DNA of 64,000 bases from Takakia lepidozioides (taxonomy: Eukaryota; Streptophyta; Takakiopsida; Takakiales; Takakiaceae), in the NCBI GenBank assembly GCA_030704615.1, contig CM060731.1, positions 35,030,001 to 35,094,000 of the forward strand, given 5' to 3'. The first letter of the stretch is position 1. The number at the start of each line of letters is the position of its first letter. The notes under the pieces were generated by a model. That model searched no databases. It was not told the origin of the DNA and saw only the letters and a list, made by a program, of their open reading frames with translations. The position numbers were made by a program, and so were the translations under genes. Positions 12,937 through 23,386 of the stretch are shown in pieces.

Positions 12937-15900
12937 ATGAAGTCGTGCTTTTCTCTGGCTGTCTCCTTAAGCTTTCTACTATTGTTATCTCTAGCTCATA
13001 CCGCTACCTGCATTCGGTTATATGCAGACACCGTATCATCAGAAGGGCGTACTATTGAAACAGATGTTCTAGTAAATGTCAGCAGCAATCAACCACCTTC
13101 ATCAGATATTATTGATAGGTCTTCTTTTTTCCCGTGGATTTTTGCACGACTAGATTCTAGTAGATTCAAAGTAAATACAGGTTCATGGATGCACTTGTTT
13201 CGACGACCAGACTCCAAGTTGGAAACAACATTCAATGTTAGAGACTATGGAGCTGTAGGCGATGGCTCGATTGATGATACAGAGGTACACTCCTAGTACG
13301 CTCATATATTATCCTCTTTCAATAACGTTAAGAATGTAAGTATGTTGGGTTCCTGAATTGGACTTTGAAAAACTCATATTGTCCATATCCAGCTTGTTAA
13401 TCTTGCGTAGATGATTTTTAAGTTGTATCTATGTAATGATATGTCACTGCACAATTTGGTCATGGTTTTCAGCTTATATAAACTGAGGGAGACTTTGGGC
13501 TCACTTTGGGTTTACTATATATTGTAGGCTTTCAAGAGTACATGGACTGCTGCATGTAAGGCTGGTTCCACCATGGAGGTTTCTGCAGGCTCTACGTATC
13601 TTGTAGATGCAATTACATTCCAAGGTCCTTGCTCCTCAGGTCTCATCCTTCAGGTATGCTCAGATCTACAACCTGCAAAACATTGAAAACAATTTATTAA
13701 TTTATTGCTTAACACCAAATTTTGTTTTCTTAAAAAAACATTGACTCACATTATTTACATTTTGTTTTACTTACATTTACATTTCATAGTTACAATTTTT
13801 TCAATCATTATTGCCTGCATAATTACGAAATGATGTGGAAGATTAAATTTCAAAATATGTATAACTTTGAATAACGCATAATTTCTCTTTTTTCTTTTTT
13901 CTAAAGGCAAACGCCCAGGACTTAGCGACCGCTTACCCCTTAATTACAGTGAGATGAGAAAATAGCCTCTTCCATAGTAGTGTTGTAGTAACTTGGCCAT
14001 GAGGCGTTAAACTTTGTCCTTTAATATTAGAAAAGTTGGATCCTTCGGTATGTATATTACGATTAATTTTTCACATTTGATTTCAAGAGGACCCACCAGA
14101 AAAACAAACAAAACAAAACAAAACACACACACACACACACACACACCAAGTTGAAGCTAAATTTGTGCTTATTGACTTGATATAGGTTGATGGAAATGTA
14201 GTGGCACCACCAAAATCCAGGAGTCATATGATGCTTGATTGGATACTTTTCGACCAAGTTTCAGTTTCTGTCCAAGGGGTGGGTTCATTTGATGGAAATG
14301 GGGGAAGTTGGTGGTCTGAGGTAGAGTCGGGCAACAAACCCACTGTGAGTTTACACAATGAAGGTTCACTACACAGCTGTTTAAATTTGGAATAGTATAT
14401 GGATCACCTTTTGTATTTATTCAAAGGCCAATCTTGGATACATCAATGTCTTGATCTCCTATAAACACATCATGTGCAACATAGATCTAAATGATGAAAA
14501 CATTGAAAACATTAGCATGAAAATAATGATATTTAAGAAGAAATGTTTGCCTCACAATATTTTTCATATGAATCATATTTATTTTTTATTACTTAATAAT
14601 TAAAATATTAATACTTTTTAAAACATTAAAATATATATTGGAAACTAGGCAATCTTGCATTTAATCATTGAGTCTGAGAGAGTTTATAATAAGGAGTCAT
14701 TGTATTCTCTATGATCATTCACAGTTGATGAGATTTCGGCAAAGCAACTCAATATCAGTCCATGGGATCAGCTTAAAAAATAGTCCCCAAATACAGCTCA
14801 AGTTCGACACATGCAATGGAGTCAATGTGCAAGACGTCAAAATTACAGCTCCCGGTTCCAGTCCCAACACAGACGGAATAAGTGTGTCAAAAACTCAAAA
14901 CGTTGAGTTGGGACCCTCAACTATTGCAACAGGTTGGTACTACTATCCACTCTAAAAGCTCCACATCATTGATATATTTATTTAGTTACTTTTATTGCTA
15001 TGTAATCTTAGTTTAATTTTATGAAATGATAGCAATTAGAAAGCCACTAAATTTATATAGGAGAATCTCTACACTAGAATACAATTATTAAGTTATTTTA
15101 TTTTATTTTATTTTAAAAAAGTTCTCTTGTCAAGCTTTATTTCAACCACTAGCTAAAAGTGTTGTACAACCATGTTTGTGTCCTCGAAGGTGATGACTGC
15201 ATCTCTATTCAAAGTGGCTCTGCTCATCTCAACATTCATGATATTCAATGCGGGCCCGGACATGGGATCAGGTATTTGTTTCTTTTCCACATGTCTTATT
15301 GTAGATATTATTTTCACCTAATAGCTTTTTGCAATGGATTTTCATGTGGATTTAACAAGGGCTAAGTTCTACTCCCATTTCAAAAACCAAATTAAATTGT
15401 GAAATCAGATAGTTTGAATTTTTACTTTAAAATTACATGTATGTAGCAATACGAAATGACCTCATACCAAAATAAAAATGTGCGTACCCTAACTTGGGGT
15501 TACTCTGAACGAGGTTATTTTTTCCTCTCACTGTAATTAAGGGGCCTGATTTGTGAGCCGTCACTCCAGGTGTTTCCTTTTAATAAAAAAATTATTTCAA
15601 AAAAACATTGTGCCAAATGTAAGGTCCAAATGTTGAGACTGATTTTATGCGGGTTGATGTTGCAGTATAGGAGGCCTTGGGAAGGACCATTCATTTGCAA
15701 GTGTTTCTGACGTCCGTGTGAATACTGTCACTTTTCAAAACACACAAAATGGCATACGCATTAAGACTTGGCAGGTAAGTTATTAAGTTTATATGCTTGA
15801 GCTTACTTCACATCTCATAGCTTCAATTATTCTCTCTAGATGTAATGGAGAGTTCTTATTAAAAATTGCAAGATTGGACCAAGAATGTATTCAGTTTTGT

Positions 15901-16717
15901 CAGACAAACTTGGCTTACCATATGATTGAAGATTTTATGATGAAGCTTGACTCATATGAGGGTGTGGTTTTGTTCAGGGAGGAGATGGAACGGTGTCAGG
16001 AGTATCATTCGAGAACATTCATTTGGACAACACTGCGAATCCTGTTATAATTGACCAATACTACTGCAATGGCACACACAATTGTGGCAACAGTGTATGT
16101 ACTATGCATTCAAATATCACGTTTCATTTTCTTTATTGTGGTAGAAACATATATCCAACATTCAACTGTAATCTAAATCTAAATTAGTTGAGATGGATAA
16201 ATGTTAATAAGTTATGATGTCATGATTCCCATGATGTTTGAATTTACACATCTACAACTAAATAATTATTTTCATACAATTTGGGGGAGAAAAAAGACAA
16301 ATACGCATGTCTGCACTTATAGCAAATCTTTGTTCAATGAAACAAAAAATAGCCATTATGATTATAGAAAATCTTGAAAAGAATAAAAATAATCTATTTG
16401 TAGCAAGGACGTCATCTATCTTTTATGCGGTATCTCCAACTACTTGGTCTGTATCTATTATTTAATTTAAAGTTTTTGTCGTAATGCAGTCTCGGGCAGT
16501 TCAAGTAAAGGATATTACCTACTCCAATATTTCTGGAACATCGGCGGATAAGGTTGCTTTGAAGTTTCAATGTAGCGACTCTGTTGCATGTACCAATATT
16601 CAGCTGTCCGCCATTGACATTTCCTACGGCTCAAGCAGTGCAGAATCAGTTTGCTGGAATGCGTTTGGCTCGCATAGTATCGAGAGCATCATGATACCTG
16701 CCTCTTGCTTACATTAG
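12937..16717 (+). CDS. Secreted polygalacturonase (GH28 pectinase)
   Basis: Eight exons join in frame at GT-AG borders: 12937-13284, 13528-13653, 14186-14344, 14725-14932, 15190-15271, 15666-15774, 15978-16094 and 16490-16717, giving 458 aa. GH28 enzymes hydrolyse alpha-1,4-galacturonan in pectin and act in the wall. The N-terminus has a clear signal peptide (hydrophobic core within residues 5-25). The start of the beta-helix (FNVRDYGAVGDG) closes exon 1. All four family signatures are intact: NTDG (259-262), GDDC (281-284), GHGIS (304-308) and RIKTW (339-343), which carry the catalytic aspartates, histidine and substrate-binding Arg-Lys. The C-terminal cysteine region is present (CWNAFG). 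Introns are AT-rich and one contains a SINE1 fragment. Nothing is truncated or shifted, so the gene looks functional despite lying between a satellite array and a transposon nest. Exo or endo activity cannot be told from the sequence. Confidence 0.93.
14122..14147. repeat. (CA)n microsatellite in polygalacturonase intron 2
   Basis: An uninterrupted run of about 12-13 CA dinucleotides, preceded by an AAAACAAA-type A-rich stretch. It is likely to vary in length between individuals. Confidence 0.95.
15498..15580 (+). repeat. SINE1-family 3' fragment in polygalacturonase intron 5
   Basis: Shares GAGGTTATTTTTTCCTCTCA, GGGGCCTGATTTGTGAGC and the final GTGTTTCCTTTT block with the 3' end of the full copy at 17875-18139. 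The head is missing. It lies between exons 5 and 6 and does not touch either splice site. Confidence 0.65.
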
Positions 16718-16810
16718 AAACTAAACCACACAAAATTTATGGACATCACAACCGCATCATGTGACTCAGAGGCCGCTAAGAACAAAAAGAAGGACGGATG
16801 GTCAAGTATA

Positions 16811-16884
16811 CATGAGAGAGGGAGGGAGAGAGGACTCATGCCATAGCCGGCATGATTGAGAGCCACCTCACCTTGCGCTACTAT
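16811..16884 (-). repeat. SINE-C family fragment (truncated)
   Basis: On the minus strand it reads AGTAGCGCAAGGTGAGGTGG, then a GCCGGC-containing block, and ends in a CT-rich tail, matching the central and 3' parts of copies at 40206-40305 and 58856-58942. The 5' hairpin of the family is absent. It begins about 95 bp after the polygalacturonase stop codon, so it is likely part of that gene's 3' region. Confidence 0.55.
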
Positions 16885-16949
16885 ATGCATGAATTTGCAT
16901 CTTCTAGCTGCATCACCATTTTGTTTTTTTAAATTTTTTTGTTACGGCG

Positions 16950-17120
16950 AAAAAAAGAGTATGATGCCTCTTGAAGGAAATGTAATATGATGTCTCTCTA
17001 CCGTCGAGGGCTATATCGGGTAGATACCTTTATGACAACAATTGGTGGATTGAGTCCACAACCACTTTTGAGGTTGTATGTGCTCATTACCATTGGGCTA
17101 CATCTTGGTTGTCCATTGCA
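16950..17120 (-). mobile_element. SINE2 copy A, tRNA-derived
   Basis: On the minus strand the head contains TGTAGCCCAATGG (box A like) and, about 40 bases on, GGACTCAATCC (box B like). The body resembles copies B and C and ends in a T-rich tail. More diverged than copies B and C. No target-site duplication could be assigned. Confidence 0.65.
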
Positions 17121-17874
17121 GCCATATTATAGTGTAGGGAAAATGTTGCGTCTACTCTACTAGGGCTACGCGTTGCTCCGCATTATAGTCACGACTTTTG
17201 AGAACAATGTTTTGTTTGATTCGAAATGGTTTTTTTCGAAAAACAGATGTAGGAACTAGGAACAATGTAAGAACTTAACATGCGACTCTACTTTTGTTGG
17301 ACTCAGGTTGCGTTGGCTCCTGAGGTTGGGTAACACGTGAGCACATGGGAATACTTTACATATTCCTAAGATGCCTTAAAATATTCTCCAGTGAAATGAT
17401 AATATGCGAAACTCAAGAATTTGCGAAAGTATTTCAATTTTTCATATAAGCACTAAGCGCAATACAAAAAAGAACAAGTAACCCCTATACATGATAAATA
17501 TTATGACGTGGATTTTACATTACATATGTGGGATTGTTGGGATTTGGTATAAAAAGTTTGGATTCAAGCTATATCACTAAGGGTTTCTCAATGCAAAACC
17601 TGCCGCTGCGCAAGTTTCTGGCTATATCACCAATGGTTTCTCAATGCGAAACCCCTAGGTGCCATTGCTATAGGTTTAGGGTTGTTGGCTCTACTACTCA
17701 AGGTTTCGTCTTGCAAAATTTTGGTTGAATTAGGGTTGAATTATGGTGTATTTTGTTCTTTGAACCACAAATAATAGTTTAACATTAAAGTGTTTCTCTT
17801 AGTATGTAATATGTTCATTGTTTTGGTTTACAGTTGATTATTTTGAGTGTATTGAATGTTTATAAATATATAAC

Positions 17875-18139
17875 CACTTGTAGCTCAGTTGGATAGAGCA
17901 CTGAGTGCCACCCAGGTGATTTTGGGTTCAAATCTTGCTACCTGCTCCCTAGAATTTTTCAAAGTGCTAGGTGTCGGGTATGGTATACTCTTCCCTTGGG
18001 TGGTGTCCCTAGAGCCTTGCGCTTGGCGCCTCATGGCGAGGTTACTATGAAAGAGGTTATTTTCTCCTCTCACCACATTTTAAGGTGTCTGATTTGTGAG
18101 CAGTCGCTCTCGGGTATTTCCCTATATATATATATATAT
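17875..18139 (+). mobile_element. SINE1, full-length tRNA-derived SINE
   Basis: The head has a textbook RNA polymerase III box A, TAGCTCAGTTGG (17881-17892), and box B, GGTTCAAATCT (17925-17935), at tRNA-like spacing. The body of about 190 bp ends with GGTATTTCCC and a (TA)n tail (18123-18139). Partial copies at 928-1020, 15498-15580 and 25786-25870 show it is a dispersed family. No coding capacity, as expected for a SINE, which would rely on a LINE for movement. The 5' boundary is inferred from the tRNA-like start. Confidence 0.8.
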
Positions 18140-18196
18140 CAGGTAATTTATTGTATTGCTGCGATTGTACCCTATAAACTATAAATGCGTCGTGTC

Positions 18197-20134
18197 CAGT
18201 GTTGTGCGGGTATGTCATATACCGAGGTATACCCGCCGGTATATCAGGGTATAATCGATATTTAACTATAATTGGACCGGACGGCCGCCATTAGAATATA
18301 ACCGCAAGATAATTAATAAGTAATTATCCTTACCCTATACATAACCGGAGTGTTAGGGTGTGGATATACCCTGCCCCAAAGGTGCGTGTAAGAGTTAGCT
18401 CAAAGGGTATATCCCTGGCGAGTAAATCATTATCCCACCTTGACCCTTTCTCAATTGGTTTGAGCCTTGCTCCAACCGTGCTATAGGTGATTCACTCAAC
18501 TACCTCACTTGATAATTGATGGGCCCACCGCTCTACGCCCAAACCTCTTGTAGCGCTTCCAAAATAACTTATGCTCCACCCATGTCTTCTACAAATGTGC
18601 ATGGTTTACATGGGCTGAATTTCGTTGGGCTGCCTCCGTGAGTGTTGGGTTTCTCCCTTCTGGTTTCTTAATTTTTCGGATTCTAAATGTGTAAATGATT
18701 AGAAGCCAAGAAGTAGAGACAGAGGTTTTGGGTTTAAGGAACAAGTACATGCATTCAGGAAACTGTGGATTGCCGATCTTATTTTCACATACAAACCGAC
18801 CCCCTCTAAAACTTGTTGTTTGGATCTGAAATTTGATGTGAGTGTCCTGCAGGTGCCCTCCATTCAGAATGTGGAGGGCATTCCCACAGGAAAAAACAAA
18901 AACATTGGGCAAATCCTTGGTCAAAGGAGAATATGCAAGGTGAAATGTGATGGACTTGAAATAACAACAATACAATTATTTTATAATATAACAATTGGAA
19001 CGGTCAAAAACTCTATAATTTTGTAGGTAGGATGCAAGTTGTAAGGTTCATTTCCCTGGATGTGTTGGGGCCAGGAGATATGCCCTCATCCATGAAGGTA
19101 TATATGTTTTGGGGGTGGCCCACCAAAAATAGTTGGGCCTTTAACCCTAGAGGAGGAGGCTGTATTTGGTGGGCCCACTCCAAAACAGAACATATCCTCA
19201 CGGATGAGAGTATATCTCTTAGCAAACAAACATCCACAAGAATGAACCGTATGAAAGGCAGGCTACCTACTTCATCCACCTTCTGTAAAAATTGCGGATC
19301 ATTTAACTGTGTCATTAGGAAGATTATAACAAAATCCCAAGCCAAAATGCGTAGTATACTCCAATTTGAGAGTGAAAAAATGGTTTGATTTTTCCTTGCT
19401 ACACCCCACCCACATTCCAATTATGAGGCACCTAAATGTTGCCCCAAAATTTCAGAGCAGAATTCCAAAATCTGGATAAGGTTGCTTTGTATGGAAACTT
19501 CAGGGGAATAAAAAACACCATAAAGAAGAATTGACCTATAATTCAGCCTTAGGGTGTCCAAATCTGCATTGGAACCACAATTGCTATGGTGGAATTGTTC
19601 CTTGAATGATTTCCTACTACCTCCAAAAAGAATTCATCATTCTAACTAATGTGTAGGCAGAGATTTCAATTTATGTGAATTCCTACTTGAATCCCAGCAC
19701 AGGCGAAGTATCGCTTGAGCCTGTAGAGAATTCCGGCCAAAAAAAAAAGGGCCACATCATCAAAATCGATGAACTCACAAGGCTGTTTCGTTTTTTGTGG
19801 GCCCCCGCTAACGCCCGTCGCCGGCAAATGCCGAGAGCCCAGCCCCGTTTGCCTGCCACGTGGTAAAGTCAACTCTGCTGGAGGTCCCCAAACCATCGAA
19901 ATTTGGGTACCCCTGGGCACTCCAAAAATTCATGACGGCAGTCCTTTAGGTTTTTTACGGTGCCATCAACGAGGGGGGTCCAGAACTTAATGAGCTACAT
20001 TTTCCATTCAGGGCTCGATTTCATCTAGCTTCATCTACAGATTTTTCATCCATTCGAAATTTTGACGCGACCCGTTTCGGGTCACGTTGTCCTTTAGGGG
20101 TTAAAGGCTAAAACTATATACCCGCACAACACTG
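18197..20134. mobile_element. Non-autonomous hAT-like DNA transposon, 1.94 kb
   Basis: The ends are inverted repeats starting CAGTGTTGTGCGGGTAT and are flanked by a perfect 8 bp direct repeat GTCGTGTC (18189-18196 and 20135-20142). An 8 bp duplication and a CAG-type terminus are typical of hAT elements. No transposase-like frame was recognised inside, so it is probably mobilised in trans. It contains a nested 204 bp hairpin (19045-19248). A 476 bp element with the same termini lies at 20874-21349. Confidence 0.8.
19045..19248. repeat. Long imperfect hairpin (foldback) nested in the hAT-like element
   Basis: The left arm starts GGTTCATTTCCCTGGATGTG and the right arm ends with its imperfect complement (CATCCACAAGAATGAACC). 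Matching blocks such as GATATGCCCTCATCC and TGTTTTGGGGGTGGCCCACC pair with the other arm through most of the length, leaving a loop of roughly 30 bases around 19130-19160. It could be a nested MITE or a small-RNA-producing hairpin. Confidence 0.7.
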
Positions 20135-20288
20135 GTCGTGTCTCTATATCCGCTAATGGTTTTTTTTTCTCTTGTTTTGTAAACATGTAGCTCATGTAAC
20201 CGAGGTTTAAGAACATAAAAACCCCATGACCGTGGGTTGTGTTGGTCATGCTGTGCTCGAAAGGCCTCACGTGCTCGAAAGGCCTCAT

Positions 20289-20378
20289 AGCAATGCCTAA
20301 TGTTGTGCGTGTCGCGGGGCGAGCCAGGTAACGCCCTACCGGGCTCGCCCTGCGTCGTACAAAGCATTAGGCGCTGCT
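20289..20378. repeat. Imperfect inverted repeat, hairpin of about 90 bp
   Basis: AGCAATGCCTAATG on the left pairs with CATTAGGCGCTGCT on the right. Further in, GGGGCGAGCC pairs with GGCTCGCCCT around a short loop. It lies between two hAT-type elements and may be a small MITE. Confidence 0.6.
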
Positions 20379-20873
20379 GCTCGACCATTCCAGGGTATGT
20401 AACGCACTTTTAAAATTTATTCCTTTGTTATCTGACCTACCGTAGGACACGGAACCTACACTCGTTCAACGGAGGACCCTTCCACACAACATAAAGACTT
20501 GGCAAGAATTTCTTAGTTAGAGAACTTGAGAAGATGGTTGGATTTTCCCACGAGGGTCTATCGCTCAGTGCGGGGCCCTCATTTCAGGAAGGCCTCCTCC
20601 CTGGGGTCTCACCCTTTACTTAAAAAACCCGTTCGCTTATTTCCACTGTATTTAGAGCAACCTTATGACCTTGAAGGGTCTAGAACATGGAACCATTGTG
20701 TTCGACCATGTTGCCAAAAGGAGAAGGTGGAGTGCACTCCTGTCTGTTTGAGAAGTTGACAGGTCTTTATACCATTTGGCCTCGGATTGTAGCCCATGTT
20801 GGTTTAAAAGCACAAACCCGGAGCCCGAAGAGTTTTCACTGGAGAGTATATCCTCAGAGTCATGTGTTTGCAC

Positions 20874-21349
20874 CAGTGTTGTGCAGGTTGTGCCTTTTTA
20901 AGGAACTCGCCGGGTCCGGGTCCGGGTAGTTTTTTGGAGCCTACTCCGGGTCCGGATCTGGGTTTTTGAAATTTGGAAAATCCGGATCCGGGTTCGGGTC
21001 CAGGTTTTTGAACACGGAGTCGGGTCCGTGTCTGGGTAGTTGCTGGAAAAAATTGACAGGTTCAGGGTTCGGATCCGGGTCCTGTTTAATTGATTAAATA
21101 AACTAGAAAAATGAGATTAATTAAAAAATAATTGTTTTTCTGTCATATTTAAAGCTATACTAGCCCACGGGTAGCGGGTTTAACGGGTTCTGGACCTAGA
21201 AAGCGGGTTCGGCTCCAAGTTCATTTCAGAAATAAGCTGGGTCCGGGGTCAGGTTTTTTGAGATTACTCGGGTCGAGGTACGGATCTGGGTAACCTGGAC
21301 CCGGACCCACCGGATACCCGGGGCCAAAACCCGGACCCGCACAACACTG
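20874..21349. mobile_element. hAT-type MITE, 476 bp
   Basis: Termini CAGTGTTGTGCRGGT match the larger hAT-like element at 18197-20134. The left flank is GTTTGCAC (20866-20873). The immediate right flank is GTTTGCAA, and a second GTTTGCAC sits at 21537-21544 after a SINE2 copy, so the original 8 bp duplication was perfect before the SINE landed in it. The interior consists largely of degenerate GGGTCCGGGT-like repeats, possible subterminal transposase-binding motifs. No coding sequence. Confidence 0.8.
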
Positions 21350-21356
21350 GTTTGCA

Positions 21357-21534
21357 AAAAGAAAATAGATTCCTTCCGAAGGGAGCGTAAATTATGGTGT
21401 CTCTTCACCACAAGGGCTACTACCTTCCAACTGAAAGGTGGACACCTTCATGACACACCAGACCGTGGTTTGCACCCACAACCACATCCAACGTGGTATG
21501 TGCCCATTACCATTGGGCTACATGATGGTTGTCT
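21357..21534 (-). mobile_element. SINE2 copy B with 9 bp target-site duplication
   Basis: Read on the minus strand: box A like TGTAGCCCAATGG, then a box B like GGGTGCAAACC, a shared body (AAGGTGTCCACCTT, GTAGTAGCCCTTG, ACACCATAATTTACGC) and a T-rich tail. Direct repeats TGGTTTGCA flank it (21348-21356 and 21535-21543). The left repeat overlaps the last two bases of the neighbouring hAT MITE, so the SINE inserted after the MITE and exactly at its edge. Confidence 0.8.
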
Positions 21535-22278
21535 TGGTTTGCACATAGGATGGGAGTTGAATGCGCATGTGGGAGGCTAAGCATATGGTCTGGAGACACC
21601 TCTCCCGGACCGGTCAAATCCCCCACGCCTGTTCTGTCCGACGCCGCCCTCCACCTTGTTCCCAGTTCCTTGTTCCTGGTCATGCTCCCCTCCTCCCATA
21701 AAGACTAAAGACCCGGCCATGATTTCTTAGTTAGAGAGGATGACACCTTAAGGGGAGGATTTTCCCGCCAGGTGAGGATGGCACCTTACGCCGCGTAAGG
21801 TTCCTGCTCTTGTGAGCCGCCCGACCCAAGAAATCTCAGCCATCAAATCCTTGTTGTTTCTCTACATAGGGTGATACCTACACGTGAAGAATTTCTAATA
21901 ATTTTTGTTTGTTAATATCTGTCCGTTAATATTCGTAATGTCCCGCCTGAGCCGCCAGTGCAATATAGTGTCCATAATGCACTGGTTATCCAAATCTGCC
22001 GATTATGTCAGTTGTAATGCACACCTCTCTGTTCTTCTTTTTCTTTTAGGATCTTATCTTTTACTTAAGTCATAGTTTTTCTTTACGCCATTTGCTGCAT
22101 CAGAAAATTATCTTAGTTTCTTTCCTTTGTGCATTCCACTCTTTGACTGGTTGTTTTGGTCTTCAATTAGTTGCAAGGCCCGCAGTATTACATGCTACAT
22201 AAGGTGGCACCCCTCAAATCAACAGAATCTATACTGCAAGTTTGAACAATATGCCAATAGGATGTATATTGCAATTTC

Positions 22279-22390
22279 GGGCAATGTGTTGAGATGAATA
22301 CCCACAATCCGATTGCAATGTGCAATCCAATCTAGGGCAACGTGCTGAAATGAATAGACACAATCTGATTGCAATGTGCAATCCAATCTA
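22279..22390. repeat. Tandem duplication, 56 bp period
   Basis: GGGCAAYGTGYTGARATGAA followed by a CACAATC..GATTGCAATG block and GTGCAATCCAATCTA occurs twice in a row with a few substitutions. Confidence 0.75.
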
Positions 22391-22429
22391 TGTACAATAA
22401 TTTGGTAATATGTGCCAGTCTAATTCGCA

Positions 22430-23140
22430 TTGTCAAGAATTCTCATTGTCAAGTTGGTCTTTGCATGCGAAAGCAGCTCTAAGCAACTTGACAGCTTCTA
22501 CATCAGATGATAGATTCAAAATGATCGTACAATTATGAAGATTTGAGAAATTGTGCCCAACATGCGTGTTAGAAGACGATGGAAAATGACGAAGCATAGA
22601 AGCATCACTTGAAACCAGCTCTTGCTCAGCTTGTACAAAAAGTGAATCAGGAATATTGAGATACTCATCAACGTTTCCTTGTCAACAACCCGCCTAATCG
22701 CCATGCTCTTGTTGGTTCCATGAACCTCAGTAGGCACCGTATTGCTTGAAATGTGACCAAGAACTTCTCGAGGTAGATCAACGCTAGTAGTTGCTGAACC
22801 ATGTATAGCACCATATTTGTGAACCTCCTCTCCGTGTGCATCTAAAAATGAGATAGGTTTGCCATTACACAACTCACGTGATATAACTCTCTGTGTAGCG
22901 CATTCCGTCAACATACTATTCACTCGAGAGTACTTTTTGTAACTCTCTTGACCCATGTGCCCTGTAATGGCCGTGCCAATGCGTGGTTGCACATATCTTT
23001 CGAGCATCCGTGTAATTCCGGTACTCCTTCCTGATTTGTTGCTTGGTATCCAAACGTTTATTCAGTTTATTGGCCTTGCCTTCTTAAAGGCAGGACTGCG
23101 CAACAGGTTTAGGAATCGCAAGGGTTTTCTTAACAAACCA
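22430..23140 (-). pseudogene. Frame-disrupted coding remnant, family uncertain
   Basis: The longest open frame here is minus-strand 22516-23007 (163 aa). Neighbouring frames carry further protein-like segments, for example KLNKRLDTKQQIRKEYRNYT upstream and IPDSLFVQAEQELVSSDAS downstream, so the original frame seems to have been broken by indels. The motif ITGHMGQESYKKYSR is reminiscent of the GH...Y end of tyrosine recombinases, as in Crypton-type elements. That is only a resemblance: the Arg residues and the rest of the domain were not found. It may equally be an unrelated gene fragment. Confidence 0.3.
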
Positions 23141-23207
23141 TTCATCGTAGGATTTATGGATAAAATATTAAGTAATGGATGATTGTGGTGCATGTTTTAT
23201 AGGTAGA

Positions 23208-23377
23208 ATAATAATATGTGACGCCTCGTGAGGAAGTGTAAATTATGGTGTCTCTTCATGCCGAACTGCCTTCCGGCAAGAAGGTGGCACCTTTGTGATA
23301 CCAATTGGTGGATTGAACCCACAACCACTTCCAAGGTATGTGCCAATTTATCAATGGACTACAACTTGATTTTTTTA
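23208..23377 (-). mobile_element. SINE2 copy C with perfect 9 bp target-site duplication
   Basis: Flanking direct repeats ATAGGTAGA are at 23199-23207 and 23378-23386. On the minus strand the head carries a clean box B, GGTTCAATCC, after GTGGTTGTG. Body blocks AAGGTGCCACCTTCT and GAGACACCATAATTTACAC match copies A and B. Box A is diverged (TGTAGTCCATTG). Confidence 0.8.
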
Positions 23378-23386
23378 ATAGGTAGA

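Noticed and set aside
18852-18878. Short hairpin TGCCCTCCA...TGGAGGGCA.
   Set aside because: Only nine base pairs and a short loop; not distinctive beside the larger hairpins.
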